DNA of 64,000 bases from JAVBLU01 sp031553225 (GTDB lineage Bacteria; Bacillota; Clostridia; Christensenellales; UBA1750). Of this stretch, positions 32,130 through 43,493 are shown in pieces. The stretch spans positions 24,953 through 88,952 of the forward strand of contig JAVBLU010000042.1 in NCBI GenBank assembly GCA_031553225.1. The letters are read 5' to 3'. The translations under genes were made by a program, and so were the position numbers. How positions within the stretch are numbered: the stretch's first letter is position 1; the number at the start of each line of letters is the position of its first letter. A model generated the notes under the pieces. The model was not told where the DNA came from. It saw only the letters and a program-made list of their open reading frames with translations, and made no database searches.

Positions 32130-32519
32130 TACAGGCAATGACGGGGAAGAACGCCAAGCGCGCCGACAGAGAGAAGAGGACGGAAACGGCTGGAATCCTC
32201 TTCCGGACCGTGCAACGCGTATAAAGTGCGCCCAGGAGCCGTGCGCCCAAGCGCTTATGCAGCCACCGATGCAAGAAGGAACGGCGACCGCTTCACTTAT
32301 AGGCTTTGGATGTGCCAGGACGGCTGCGCAAGGAGCCGCATCGCACGACGAGCAAAGGCGGGCGCCCGTATTCTACGGATGACCTTCGGCAAAGGGCTGC
32401 GCGCACCGGGCGCGCCGAGACCGCCGCGTTACGGCGAGGACGAGGAGCGGATGATATCCGTTCGCAGTCAGGGTGGAACCGCAATCAATGCCCCTGCTTA
32501 CCCGCAGGGGCGTTTTGTT
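32130..32519 (+). ncRNA. T-box leader, probably tRNA-Cys responsive
   Basis: The leader has an AGAGA-type element (GACAGAGAGAAG at about 32165), a long structured region and the T-box sequence AGGGTGGAACCGC at 32470-32482. A terminator follows directly. T-boxes sense uncharged tRNA by codon-anticodon pairing and by the tRNA 3' end pairing with the T-box. The downstream genes make cysteine and charge tRNA-Cys, so a UGC/UGU specifier is expected. TGC triplets at 32211 and 32227 are candidates, which I could not resolve. The leader is long, at about 390 nt. Confidence 0.9.
32490..32519 (+). terminator. T-box terminator hairpin
   Basis: GCCCCTGC (32490-32497) pairs with GCAGGGGC (32504-32511), followed by GTTTTGTT. 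It competes with the antiterminator formed by the T-box sequence just upstream. Confidence 0.9.
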
Positions 32520-32616
32520 GTTTCCGGCCGGGGAGGCGTTTCGCGCCGCGGGCAGCACGCCCGGCCTCAAAGCGGCGCATGGCCCGTCACCGCCTGCCAA
32601 GGGAAGGAGTTTTCGC

Positions 32617-33322
32617 ATGTTCTCCCGCATCCGATACGACACGCGCGCCATTCTGCAGCGCGACCCGGCCGCCAGGGGCGCTGTGGAGGTGGTTTTGTGC
32701 TACCCAAGCTTCTGGGCGGTGCTCCTGCACCGTCTGGCGCACCGGCTGTGGACGTGGCGGCTGCGGCTGCTGGCGCGCCTCATCTCGCAGTGGTCGCGCT
32801 TCTTTACGGGCATCGAGATCCACCCGGGCGCGCAGATCGGGCCCGGACTGTTCATCGACCACGGCTCGGGCGTGGTCATCGGCGAAACCACGGTGATCGG
32901 CCGCGACTGCACGCTGTACCAGGGCGTAACCCTGGGCGGCACGGGGAAGGATACCGGCAAGCGCCATCCCACCCTGGGCGACCGGGTGGTGGTGGGCACG
33001 GGCGCGAAGGTGCTTGGGCCGTTTACGGTGGGTGACGACGCCAAAATCGGCGCGGGCGCGGTGGTGCTCAAAGAGGTGCCCGGCAACTGCACCGTGGTGG
33101 GCAATCCCGGCCGCGTGGTGCGCAAGGGCGCGGCGCGCGTGGAGGTGGACCTGGACCAGGTGCACCTGCCCGACCCGGTGAAGGAGCACCTGCAGCGCAT
33201 GGAGGCGCGCGTCGCGTCCCTGGAGGAATGCCTTCGCCGGCAGCGCGAGGGCGCGTGCAACGACCGATGTCCCGACCGCGACAGCCCCGCCTGCCCCACA
33301 TCAACGAAGGAGCCGATGAACC

Positions 33323-33339
<17 letters not shown>
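32617..33339 (+). CDS. cysE: Serine O-acetyltransferase
   Basis: CysE makes O-acetylserine from serine and acetyl-CoA, the first committed step to cysteine. The 240-residue protein starts at ATG 32617 (MFSRIRYDTRAILQRDPAAR), with GGAAGGAG upstream. It has the short N-terminal helical part of the Firmicute form and the left-handed beta-helix of hexapeptide repeats (IHPGAQIGPGLFIDHGSG, IGRDCTLYQGVTLGGTGK). The C-terminal tail is Cys-containing and overlaps cysS by 17 nt. It is controlled by the T-box leader and cotranscribed with cysS. O-acetylserine sulfhydrylase is not in the window. Confidence 0.95.
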
Positions 33340-34717
<1,378 letters not shown>

Positions 34718-34769
34718 GACGCGGGCGCAGGTGACGGAAGGGACGGGGTTGGCGCAAGGCCCCGCCTCC

Positions 34770-34860
34770 CCGCGCCCTCCGGCAAGGAGGAAAAGGCTTT
34801 GGATCCCATCGCCCGGGGGATCAGCATAACCATTTGGAAGCGCGCGGTGTTTCCCCATGT
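34770..34860. repeat. Intergenic repeat, copy A
   Basis: This stretch after cysS resembles one at 45322-45415 in the same orientation. Shared blocks, in order, are CCTCCG-CAAGG, TTGGA-CCCATC-C-CGGG and TTTGG-AAGCGC followed by CGG-G-TTCC. The copies are diverged, and no coding potential is shared. Confidence 0.55.
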
Positions 34861-34898
34861 CCGCGGCTTCGGGCGGGCCCGGGCCGCCAACAAAGCGG

Positions 34899-34952
34899 AA
34901 GCGCATACGGCGGGGAGCGGGCATGGCCCGCTCCCGCTTGCGTTATGCGCTT
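34899..34952. repeat. Long imperfect inverted repeat upstream of the sigma factor gene
   Basis: AAGCGCATA pairs with TATGCGCTT at the base. GCGGG pairs with CCCGC and AGCGGG with CCCGCT towards a CATGG loop, giving about 20 pairs with small interruptions. No T run follows, so it is not a standard terminator. It lies 155 nt before the sigma factor start and after the cysS operon. Confidence 0.6.
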
Positions 34953-35106
34953 GTCGTATCGCTTTGGTTTCCATGGCGCGGAGTGTCACAGAACAAAACG
35001 GCGGGGCGCATATCGTCCGCGTGGCGGACAAGCCGCCTATCGGGAGCGCCGGTTGAAGCACTATCTATGCGTAGGAGCTCTTATAGCGGTTTGGGAGGGT
35101 GAACGC

Positions 35107-36690
35107 ATGCGCAAGGAGGAGATACTGCGCTTTGTCGAGCCCATCATGGGGTTCTGCGTCAAGCGGCTGGCCAACCGCGCCGACGCCGAGGACCTGGCGA
35201 GCGACATTATGTTGCACGCGCTGGACGGCATGGCACGCTATGACATTGAGCAGCCGGACGCTTGGGTGTGGCGCATCGCGCACAACCGCTATGCGCGGCT
35301 GATACAGGAGCGCCAGCGGCAGGACCAGGCGCGTTTCAAGGCGACGCAGGGCGCGCAGGACGACATGGATTTCATCGACGAACTACAGGTGAAAGAAGAG
35401 CATGCCGAGGCGTTCCGGGCGCTGCATTCCCTCGCCAACGAGTACAGAAACATCCTTGTCGACTACTACATTCATGAGATGTCCGTGAAGGGCCTCTGCG
35501 AGAAATACGCTCTGCCGGAGAGCACCGTTAAATGGCGGCTCAACATCGGCAGGCAGCGAATAAAGAAAAGGTTGGGAGCGATCTGCGTGGATAAAGTGTA
35601 CCAGCGCATCAACTGGAATACCGACACATGCAACGGCAATGTGGATGTCGAGCGATACCTGCATACGCAAATCGCCCGGGCGATTTGCCAGGCGGCCTAT
35701 GAGAAGCCTGCAAGCGTCGAGGAGATCAGCGACAGAACGGGGATACCCGCCATGTACATTGAGGACGAGCTGCCCCGGCTCATCGGCGGCGATGCGGTAA
35801 GCGCGGCGGGCGGCAAATACGGGGCCGACTTCATCGTGCTGCGCCAAGGCGATATCAAGGCTTTGGAGGCGAGCTTTCTGCCGCTGGCGGAGGGCATTGC
35901 CGCGCGTATGCAAGCGATGATGGAGGAGCGGCGCGACGCGGTGGCAAAGCTGCCGTTTTACGGCGCGGACTTTGGTCTGGCGCGCCTGGGGCACATCATC
36001 GTTCCTGCAGTGCTGCGCGCTCGGGTAAACAACATCATGAAGCAAACGAGCGGCCTTTCGGTCGGACCGTATCCTCCGCGCAAGGACGGCGGCTACGGCT
36101 GGTTTGTCGTTCAGGAAGCCCCCGACGCAGACGAACGGATGCCGCCCTATGCCAGCGGGTGCAACAGCAGCGGTTTGGGCCGCAAGCACGGTTTCGTCTA
36201 CTACTATTGGATCGGCAGGTACTTTGACGAGGCGCTGTGGAACGACGGCGGAATCAGGTGGCTGACCGCGCAGGGTCTGCCCCGCAGGGCTGAGGACGGG
36301 CTCATTCCCGAGCGTCTTTTGACGCAGGAGGAGCTGATCCGGCTGGTAAAAAACAACCTGGTCGTCAAATCCGGCGCGGGTTACAAGCTCAACTTCGCTT
36401 GTTTTTCTCAGGAGGCCTTCGCCCGGTTTGCCGAGCTGTTCACCGGCACGGACGAGGCCGTCGAGGAACCGCTCCGCAGGCTGATCGACGGCGTCCATGC
36501 CCAATTTAAGGCGTTTGTGCCCAAGCGGCTGGACGGCCAAATCAACCAATATGTGAGAGGGTACGTCCAAAGCATCGTCGGCTATGTCCTACAGCGCCTG
36601 GTCGACGAGGGTCTGCTCGCTTCGCCCGAAGACGGCAAACCACTGACCGACGGGGTGTTTTATATCGACGGGCCGTATGCAGCGCCGTAG
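35107..36690 (+). CDS. Sigma-70 family (ECF-like) sigma factor with long C-terminal extension
   Basis: The 527-residue protein starts at ATG 35107 (MRKEEILRFVEPIMGFCV), with GGGAGGG upstream. Residues 1-165 form a two-domain sigma factor: region 2 with NRADAEDLASDIMLHALDG and AWVWRIAHNRYARLI, and region 4 with EMSVKGLCEKYALPESTVKW and GRQRIKKRL. Residues 180-240 look like a second helix-turn-helix (SVEEISDRTGIPAMYIEDEL). The remaining ~290 residues are an unrecognised, soluble, aromatic-rich domain ending in helices. Ordinary ECF factors are 160-200 residues. No anti-sigma gene adjoins it, so the extension may be the sensor. Target promoters are unknown. Confidence 0.85.
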   Translation: MRKEEILRFVEPIMGFCVKRLANRADAEDLASDIMLHALDGMARYDIEQPDAWVWRIAHNRYARLIQERQRQDQARFKATQGAQDDMDFIDELQVKEEHAEAFRALHSLANEYRNILVDYYIHEMSVKGLCEKYALPESTVKWRLNIGRQRIKKRLGAICVDKVYQRINWNTDTCNGNVDVERYLHTQIARAICQAAYEKPASVEEISDRTGIPAMYIEDELPRLIGGDAVSAAGGKYGADFIVLRQGDIKALEASFLPLAEGIAARMQAMMEERRDAVAKLPFYGADFGLARLGHIIVPAVLRARVNNIMKQTSGLSVGPYPPRKDGGYGWFVVQEAPDADERMPPYASGCNSSGLGRKHGFVYYYWIGRYFDEALWNDGGIRWLTAQGLPRRAEDGLIPERLLTQEELIRLVKNNLVVKSGAGYKLNFACFSQEAFARFAELFTGTDEAVEEPLRRLIDGVHAQFKAFVPKRLDGQINQYVRGYVQSIVGYVLQRLVDEGLLASPEDGKPLTDGVFYIDGPYAAP

Positions 36691-36764
36691 CGCCGAGCGG
36701 CCCCTCTCGTCCATGATGTAACGTGCCGAGCGTTTTGTGCAGCAGCTCACCGGACGGTTTTCTC

Positions 36765-36811
36765 TTCAGCGTATGATGGCGGCCGCGTTGCGGCCGCCAT
36801 CATACGCTGAA
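36765..36811. repeat. Perfect 22-bp inverted repeat with 3-nt loop
   Basis: Arms beginning TTCAGCGTATGATGGC (36765-36786) and ending GCCATCATACGCTGAA (36790-36811) are perfectly complementary around GTT. The element sits between the convergent sigma factor and clpC genes. Neither side has a T run. It may be a bidirectional transcription block or a relic of a mobile element. Confidence 0.8.
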
Positions 36812-36858
36812 CCCGTTCGCGGGCGGGAAGGGTGGGGCGCTTCTCTCGCGCGCCGGGG

Positions 36859-39321
<2,463 letters not shown>

Positions 39322-39472
39322 GTGATCTTTCCTCCAAAATGCTGTCATGCTGTGAACCGCAAGGCCACTGCCGCGAATGCCCTGCACGGACACCCGCATG
39401 AAGTTTTCATCCGTTTGTTGAAGGGAGTGGCCGCCCAAGGCCGTACGCTCGCGGCCACCTGCGGCCTTTCGC

Positions 39473-40462
39473 CTACCCCAGCGCCCGGCGCACGTAGGCG
39501 GCGCGCATCTCGTCGCGGTCCTCGGCCGGTATAGGCCCGCCCGCCTGCATTTGCAGCATGCCCGGCTGGGCATGCACAAGCGTTGCAAGAATGGGCTGCG
39601 CGTCCTTGGCCCAAAGGCCCAGATCGCTGGCGAGAAGCGCGTCCGACCACAGCCTCATAAACTCGGCGGTGGGCAGCTGGCGGGAAAAGAGCAGCGTGCC
39701 CACCGAGCGCATGACGCGGTCGGATACGGGCAGGCGTGAGCGCTCCATCAGATAAACGCGCATCTGCTTTTCCCTGTCGATCACCTGGGCCGCGGCGGAC
39801 GCAAGGCCCAGGCGGATGTCCTCCTCGGTGCGGCCCAGGGTGATTTGGTTGGAGAGCTGGTACAGGCATCCCAGCGCCTCGCTCCCCTCGCCGTACAGCC
39901 CACGCACCGTAAGGCCCACTTTGCCCGAAGCCTGGGCGATGCCGCCCATCTGGCCGGCCATGGACAGGGCGGGCAGGTGGAGCATGACCGAAGCGCGCAG
40001 GCCGGTGCCGGCGTTGGTGGGGCAGGCGGTGAGGTAGCCGATTTGCTCGTCGAAGGCGTAGGCGGCTCTTTCGTCGATGGCGTCGTCCACGCCGTCCGAA
40101 AGGTCGGCGGCCTCCTGAAGGGCCATGCCGCTCGTCAGGCCCTGGATGCGCACGTGGTCCTCCTCGCCGACCATCACGCTCACGCGCTCGTCGTCGCGCA
40201 GGAGCACCGCCGCCGTGTCGGTTTTCTTCAGCAGGTCCAGGCTGATCAGGTGCTTTTCCACAAGCGCCATGCGCTCGATGTCGGTCATGTCGGACAGACG
40301 CAGCAGGCGGAACCGGCGGCCGTCCGGGGCGGCGGCCACGGCCTCGCTCACGCGGCGAACGGCCTCGGCGGCCCAAATTTCGTTCTGGCGGCTGGGGAAG
40401 GGCATGTCGGCAAAGTTGCGCGCCAAACGCACGCGCGAGGACAGAACGATGGAGTCGGTCAC
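39473..40462 (-). CDS. mcsB: Protein arginine kinase McsB
   Basis: McsB phosphorylates arginine residues of damaged proteins and of CtsR, marking them for ClpCP. The 329-residue protein belongs to the ATP:guanido phosphotransferase fold. It has SSRVRLARNFADMPFP at the N terminus, the EEDHVRIQGL segment, CPTNAGTGLRASV and RGLYGEGSEALG near the active site. It starts at GTG 40462, overlapping the mcsA stop by 4 nt, which indicates translational coupling with its activator McsA. Confidence 0.95.
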   Translation of the reverse strand: MTDSIVLSSRVRLARNFADMPFPSRQNEIWAAEAVRRVSEAVAAAPDGRRFRLLRLSDMTDIERMALVEKHLISLDLLKKTDTAAVLLRDDERVSVMVGEEDHVRIQGLTSGMALQEAADLSDGVDDAIDERAAYAFDEQIGYLTACPTNAGTGLRASVMLHLPALSMAGQMGGIAQASGKVGLTVRGLYGEGSEALGCLYQLSNQITLGRTEEDIRLGLASAAAQVIDREKQMRVYLMERSRLPVSDRVMRSVGTLLFSRQLPTAEFMRLWSDALLASDLGLWAKDAQPILATLVHAQPGMLQMQAGGPIPAEDRDEMRAAYVRRALG

Positions 40463-40944
40463 AGCGAGGCGCCTCCCTTCTCCAGGGTGCGCATCTCGTC
40501 GCGCAAGCGGGCGGCCTCCTCAAAGGCTTCCTTGGCGATGGCCTCGCTCATGCGCAGCCTTAGTTCCTCCAGCTGCCGGCGCTTTTGCGCCGCGCCGCTT
40601 TGGTGGGCGCGGGGCGCCTTGCCCTTGTGCTCCACCTGGCCGTGCACGCGGTGCAGCATGGGCAGCATCGTGGCGCGGAAGGCCGTGTAGCACTGGCTGC
40701 ACCCAACGCGTCCAAGCCTTCGGAAGGCGTCCAGATCCATGCCGCAGGACGGGCAGCGTTCCGCGGGCGCGTCGGCGTCGTCCTCGGGCATAAAGCCCTT
40801 GATCAGGTCGTTGATAGTGAACCCTTCCGGCCAGGCGTTCTCCGCCGCGCAGGACAGGCACATATGCGTTTGGGTGGTTTGGCCGTTCACGGCGGTGATG
40901 GCGTGTACCGTGGCCGGCTTTTCATGGCATTTGTCGCACATCAT
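40459..40944 (-). CDS. mcsA: McsA, zinc-finger activator of McsB
   Basis: McsA binds and activates the McsB kinase and affects CtsR. The 161-residue protein has paired CxxC zinc sites (MCDKCHEK and MCLSCAAE, then CPSCGMDL and CSQCYTAF). A C-terminal UVR motif (EELRLRMSEAIAKEAFEEAA) is shared with ClpC and UvrB. It starts at ATG 40944 with GGAGGGG upstream, two nt after ctsR. The order ctsR-mcsA-mcsB is the standard Firmicute arrangement. Confidence 0.94.
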   Translation of the reverse strand: MMCDKCHEKPATVHAITAVNGQTTQTHMCLSCAAENAWPEGFTINDLIKGFMPEDDADAPAERCPSCGMDLDAFRRLGRVGCSQCYTAFRATMLPMLHRVHGQVEHKGKAPRAHQSGAAQKRRQLEELRLRMSEAIAKEAFEEAARLRDEMRTLEKGGASL

Positions 40945-40946
40945 GG

Positions 40947-41414
40947 CTATGCGTCCCCTCCTGTTCCGGGCGACATGAGCGCCAGAAGCGCCTGGCGCAT
41001 CATGCCCACCCGCATTTCATCGCGCATGGGAAAGGGTTTGAGGGCTTGTTCGGACATCGCCGCCGCCAGCAGCGCCGCGGTTTGCGCGCAGATTACCCCG
41101 CGCTGTTGCAGGTGGGAGAGCAGCAGCTCCCCCTCGGCCTGGGTCATCTGCGTTCCCAGCTGGCTGGTGATGATCTGCGCGAGCGGCAGGCCCTCCTGCG
41201 GCACGCGCACCACTCGGATATACCCTCCGCCGCCCCGGCGGCTTTCAATCAGGTACCCGCGCTCCACGGAAAATCTGGTTTGCAGCACGTAGTTGATCTG
41301 CGAGGGCGCGCAGCGGAAGTAGGCGGCCAGCTCGTTGCGCTGAATGTCCACAGGCTCCTCCTGGGCAGCCAGCAGCGCTTTGATGAACTGTTCGATGGTA
41401 TCGCTGAGCAGCAC
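40947..41414 (-). CDS. ctsR: Class III stress-gene repressor CtsR
   Basis: CtsR represses clp and related stress genes and is inactivated by heat or by McsB/ClpC. The 155-residue protein has the CtsR winged-helix pattern (LSDTIEQFIKALL, IQRNELAAYFRCAPSQINYV, SVERGYLIESRRGGGGYIRV). The glycine-rich GGGG wing is the thermosensing element. It starts at GTG 41414 behind GGAGG. A CtsR heptad repeat operator lies 19-35 nt upstream, so the operon is autoregulated. Confidence 0.96.
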   Translation of the reverse strand: MLLSDTIEQFIKALLAAQEEPVDIQRNELAAYFRCAPSQINYVLQTRFSVERGYLIESRRGGGGYIRVVRVPQEGLPLAQIITSQLGTQMTQAEGELLLSHLQQRGVICAQTAALLAAAMSEQALKPFPMRDEMRVGMMRQALLALMSPGTGGDA

Positions 41415-41432
41415 GGCCTCGCCTCCTTTAAC

Positions 41433-41479
41433 TTTGACTTTCTTTGATCTTATGATACCACGTCTCCACCAAAATGCAA
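41433..41479 (-). promoter_or_regulatory. ctsR promoter and CtsR operator
   Basis: The minus-strand promoter is TTGCAT (41479-41474), 16 nt, TATCAT (41457-41452). The operator GATCAAA-GAA-AGTCAAA at 41449-41433 fits the CtsR heptad repeat RGTCAAA-NAN-RGTCAAA with one change and overlaps the likely transcription start. Confidence 0.88.
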
Positions 41480-41515
41480 GAGGGTTTTACAAATATCCTT
41501 ATCTACGCGTAGCAT

Positions 41516-41557
41516 CGTCCGCCCGCGGGCGGTTATGCGGGCGGACGGTTTCTTTTT
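41516..41557 (+). terminator. Orphan intrinsic terminator in the ctsR/ABC-exporter gap
   Basis: CGTCCGCCCGC (41516-41526) pairs with GCGGGCGGACG (41537-41547), followed by GTTTCTTTTT. It is oriented to stop plus-strand transcription, yet no plus-strand gene precedes it in this gap. Confidence 0.8.
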
Positions 41558-41684
41558 GCAACGCAAAAACGGGAGGAAAACGGCGCAGGAACGACTGCGG
41601 GGCGCAAACAGACAGCTTTTCCGCATGGGCCGCCAGAGGGGGGCAACGGCGGCGCATTCCCCCCGGAAACCCGCTGCCGGTGCG

Positions 41685-41713
41685 TTGACGAACGCCGCGG
41701 CGGCAGGTATCAT
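41685..41713 (+). promoter_or_regulatory. Sigma-A promoter of the ABC exporter operon
   Basis: TTGACG (41685-41690), 17 nt and TATCAT (41708-41713). Transcription would begin around 41720, leaving only about 18 nt before the TTG start. Confidence 0.75.
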
Positions 41714-41737
41714 TGCTGTTGACAAGGAGTGAACGGT

Positions 41738-43492
41738 TTGAATATATGGAAGAGAATCATCGGCATGTGCCGCCCGCACGCCCTGCCGATGATCGTTGGC
41801 GTGGTTCTCGCGCTGGCGGCCGTATCCACCCGTCTCATCATTCCGCTCTTCACGCGCCAGGTGGTGGACAACGTTGTGCGCGCTGGGGAAACATGGCTTC
41901 TGCCGCGCCTGCTCGTCTCCATCTTCGCGCTTGTGCTGCTGCGCTCCGCCGCCACCTACGTGCGCGGCATCCTGCTTGAGGGCGTGTCGCAGTCGGCCAT
42001 ATTCGACCTGCGCACCGGGCTTTACCGGCACCTGTCCGAGATGCCCTTCCGCTTTTACGACCAGCACCGCATCGGGGAGATCATGTCGCGCATGACGGGC
42101 GACATCGAGGGCCTGCGCAACCTGCTCGCCGGCGGCTTTCTCAACCTTCTGGAGAACTTCGTGTACTTCTTCGGGTCCATCGTATTCCTGTTTACGCTCA
42201 ACGTAAAGCTCACGCTCTGCCTCATCGTATTCGCTCCGCTCGTTGCGTATATCGCCTACAAATACCACAAGGTGATCCGTCCGGCGTTCTCGGAAATACG
42301 CGAGCAAAACGCCGTACTCAACACGCGCACGCAGGAGAACATCGCCGGCGTGCGCGTGGTTAAAGCCTTCGCCAACGAGGAATATGAAAAAGAGGCCTTC
42401 CGCAAGGACAACGAAAAGCAGCGCAACCTGAACCTGCGCGCCACCTGGATCGCTACGAACTACAACCCTGTGCTGGACCTGATTGGTTCGCTGTGCACGC
42501 CCATGCTGCTCATCGTGGGCGGGTTTATGGTGACGCGCGGGGAGATCACCCTGGGCACGCTCGTGGCCTTCAACGGCTACATCTGGATGCTCAACGGCCC
42601 CATGCGCAACCTGGGCGGCATGATCAACCAGCTGGCGCAGGCCTCCGCCTCGGCCGACAAGTTGTTCTACTACATGGACCTGGGCGCGTCCATACGCGAC
42701 AAGCCGGACGCCGTGGATCCCGGCCGCGAGGCATTCCGCGGCCACGTGCGCTTTGAGGACGTGTCCTTCTCCTACGGCGACAGCCCGGTGCTGCAGCATA
42801 TCGACATCGACCTTGCGCCCGGCAAAACGCTGGCCATTATGGGCGCTACGGGCGCGGGCAAAACCACGGTGTGCTCGCTGATGGCGCGCTTTTACGACGT
42901 GTCCTCCGGCCGGGTGAGCGTGGACGGCATCGACGTGCGCGACTGGAAGCTGAAGGCCCTGCGCAGCCGCATCGGCTTTGTGATGCAGGAGACCTTCCTT
43001 TTTTCCGAGACGCTGGACCAAAATGTGCTCTTCGGCTGCCCGGACGCCCCCCTAAGCCACGCCGAGGACGCCATGACCATGGCGCAGGGCATGGAGTTTG
43101 TTACGCACATGCCCCACGGATGGGACACGGTTGTGGGCGAGCGCGGCCTTGGCCTCTCCGGCGGGCAAAAACAGCGCGTGGCCATCGCGCGCGCCCTGGC
43201 CATCGAGCCCGGTATTCTGGTTCTGGACGACGCGACCTCGGCCGTGGATATGGAGACCGAGCACGAGATCCAGCGCCAGCTGCACAGCTTTATGAAGGAC
43301 CGCACAACCATCGTCATCGCGCACCGCATCTCCTCGGTGAAGAACGCCGACGAAATCGTGGTGCTGGAGGAGGGCCGCATCGCCGAGCGCGGCAACCATC
43401 AGTCGCTGATGAAGGCCCGCGGCCTGTACTACCAGATGGTACAGGACCAGTACAAGGACTTCACGGCGTCCCTGGAAGGGCAGGTGGGCTGA
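41738..43492 (+). CDS. Heterodimeric ABC exporter, subunit with degenerate Walker B
   Basis: This is a half-transporter of 584 residues: six membrane helices (about 1-310) followed by an ATPase domain. Walker A is GATGAGKTT, the signature LSGGQKQRVAIARAL and the H-loop VIAHR. Walker B reads ILVLDDATSAVD, with Asp where the catalytic Glu should be. This marks the degenerate-site subunit of heterodimeric exporters such as BmrC/BmrD. I chose TTG 41738 because AAGGAG lies eight nt before it. GTG 41729 would overlap that site. The partner gene starts one nt after the stop. Likely cargo is lipid, drug or peptide. Confidence 0.9.
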   Translation: MNIWKRIIGMCRPHALPMIVGVVLALAAVSTRLIIPLFTRQVVDNVVRAGETWLLPRLLVSIFALVLLRSAATYVRGILLEGVSQSAIFDLRTGLYRHLSEMPFRFYDQHRIGEIMSRMTGDIEGLRNLLAGGFLNLLENFVYFFGSIVFLFTLNVKLTLCLIVFAPLVAYIAYKYHKVIRPAFSEIREQNAVLNTRTQENIAGVRVVKAFANEEYEKEAFRKDNEKQRNLNLRATWIATNYNPVLDLIGSLCTPMLLIVGGFMVTRGEITLGTLVAFNGYIWMLNGPMRNLGGMINQLAQASASADKLFYYMDLGASIRDKPDAVDPGREAFRGHVRFEDVSFSYGDSPVLQHIDIDLAPGKTLAIMGATGAGKTTVCSLMARFYDVSSGRVSVDGIDVRDWKLKALRSRIGFVMQETFLFSETLDQNVLFGCPDAPLSHAEDAMTMAQGMEFVTHMPHGWDTVVGERGLGLSGGQKQRVAIARALAIEPGILVLDDATSAVDMETEHEIQRQLHSFMKDRTTIVIAHRISSVKNADEIVVLEEGRIAERGNHQSLMKARGLYYQMVQDQYKDFTASLEGQVG

Positions 43493-43493
43493 C

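Noticed and set aside
32226..33035. Open frames running through the T-box leader into cysE
   Set aside because: The leader has a clear T-box and terminator. The frames are out of register with cysE and lack ribosome sites.
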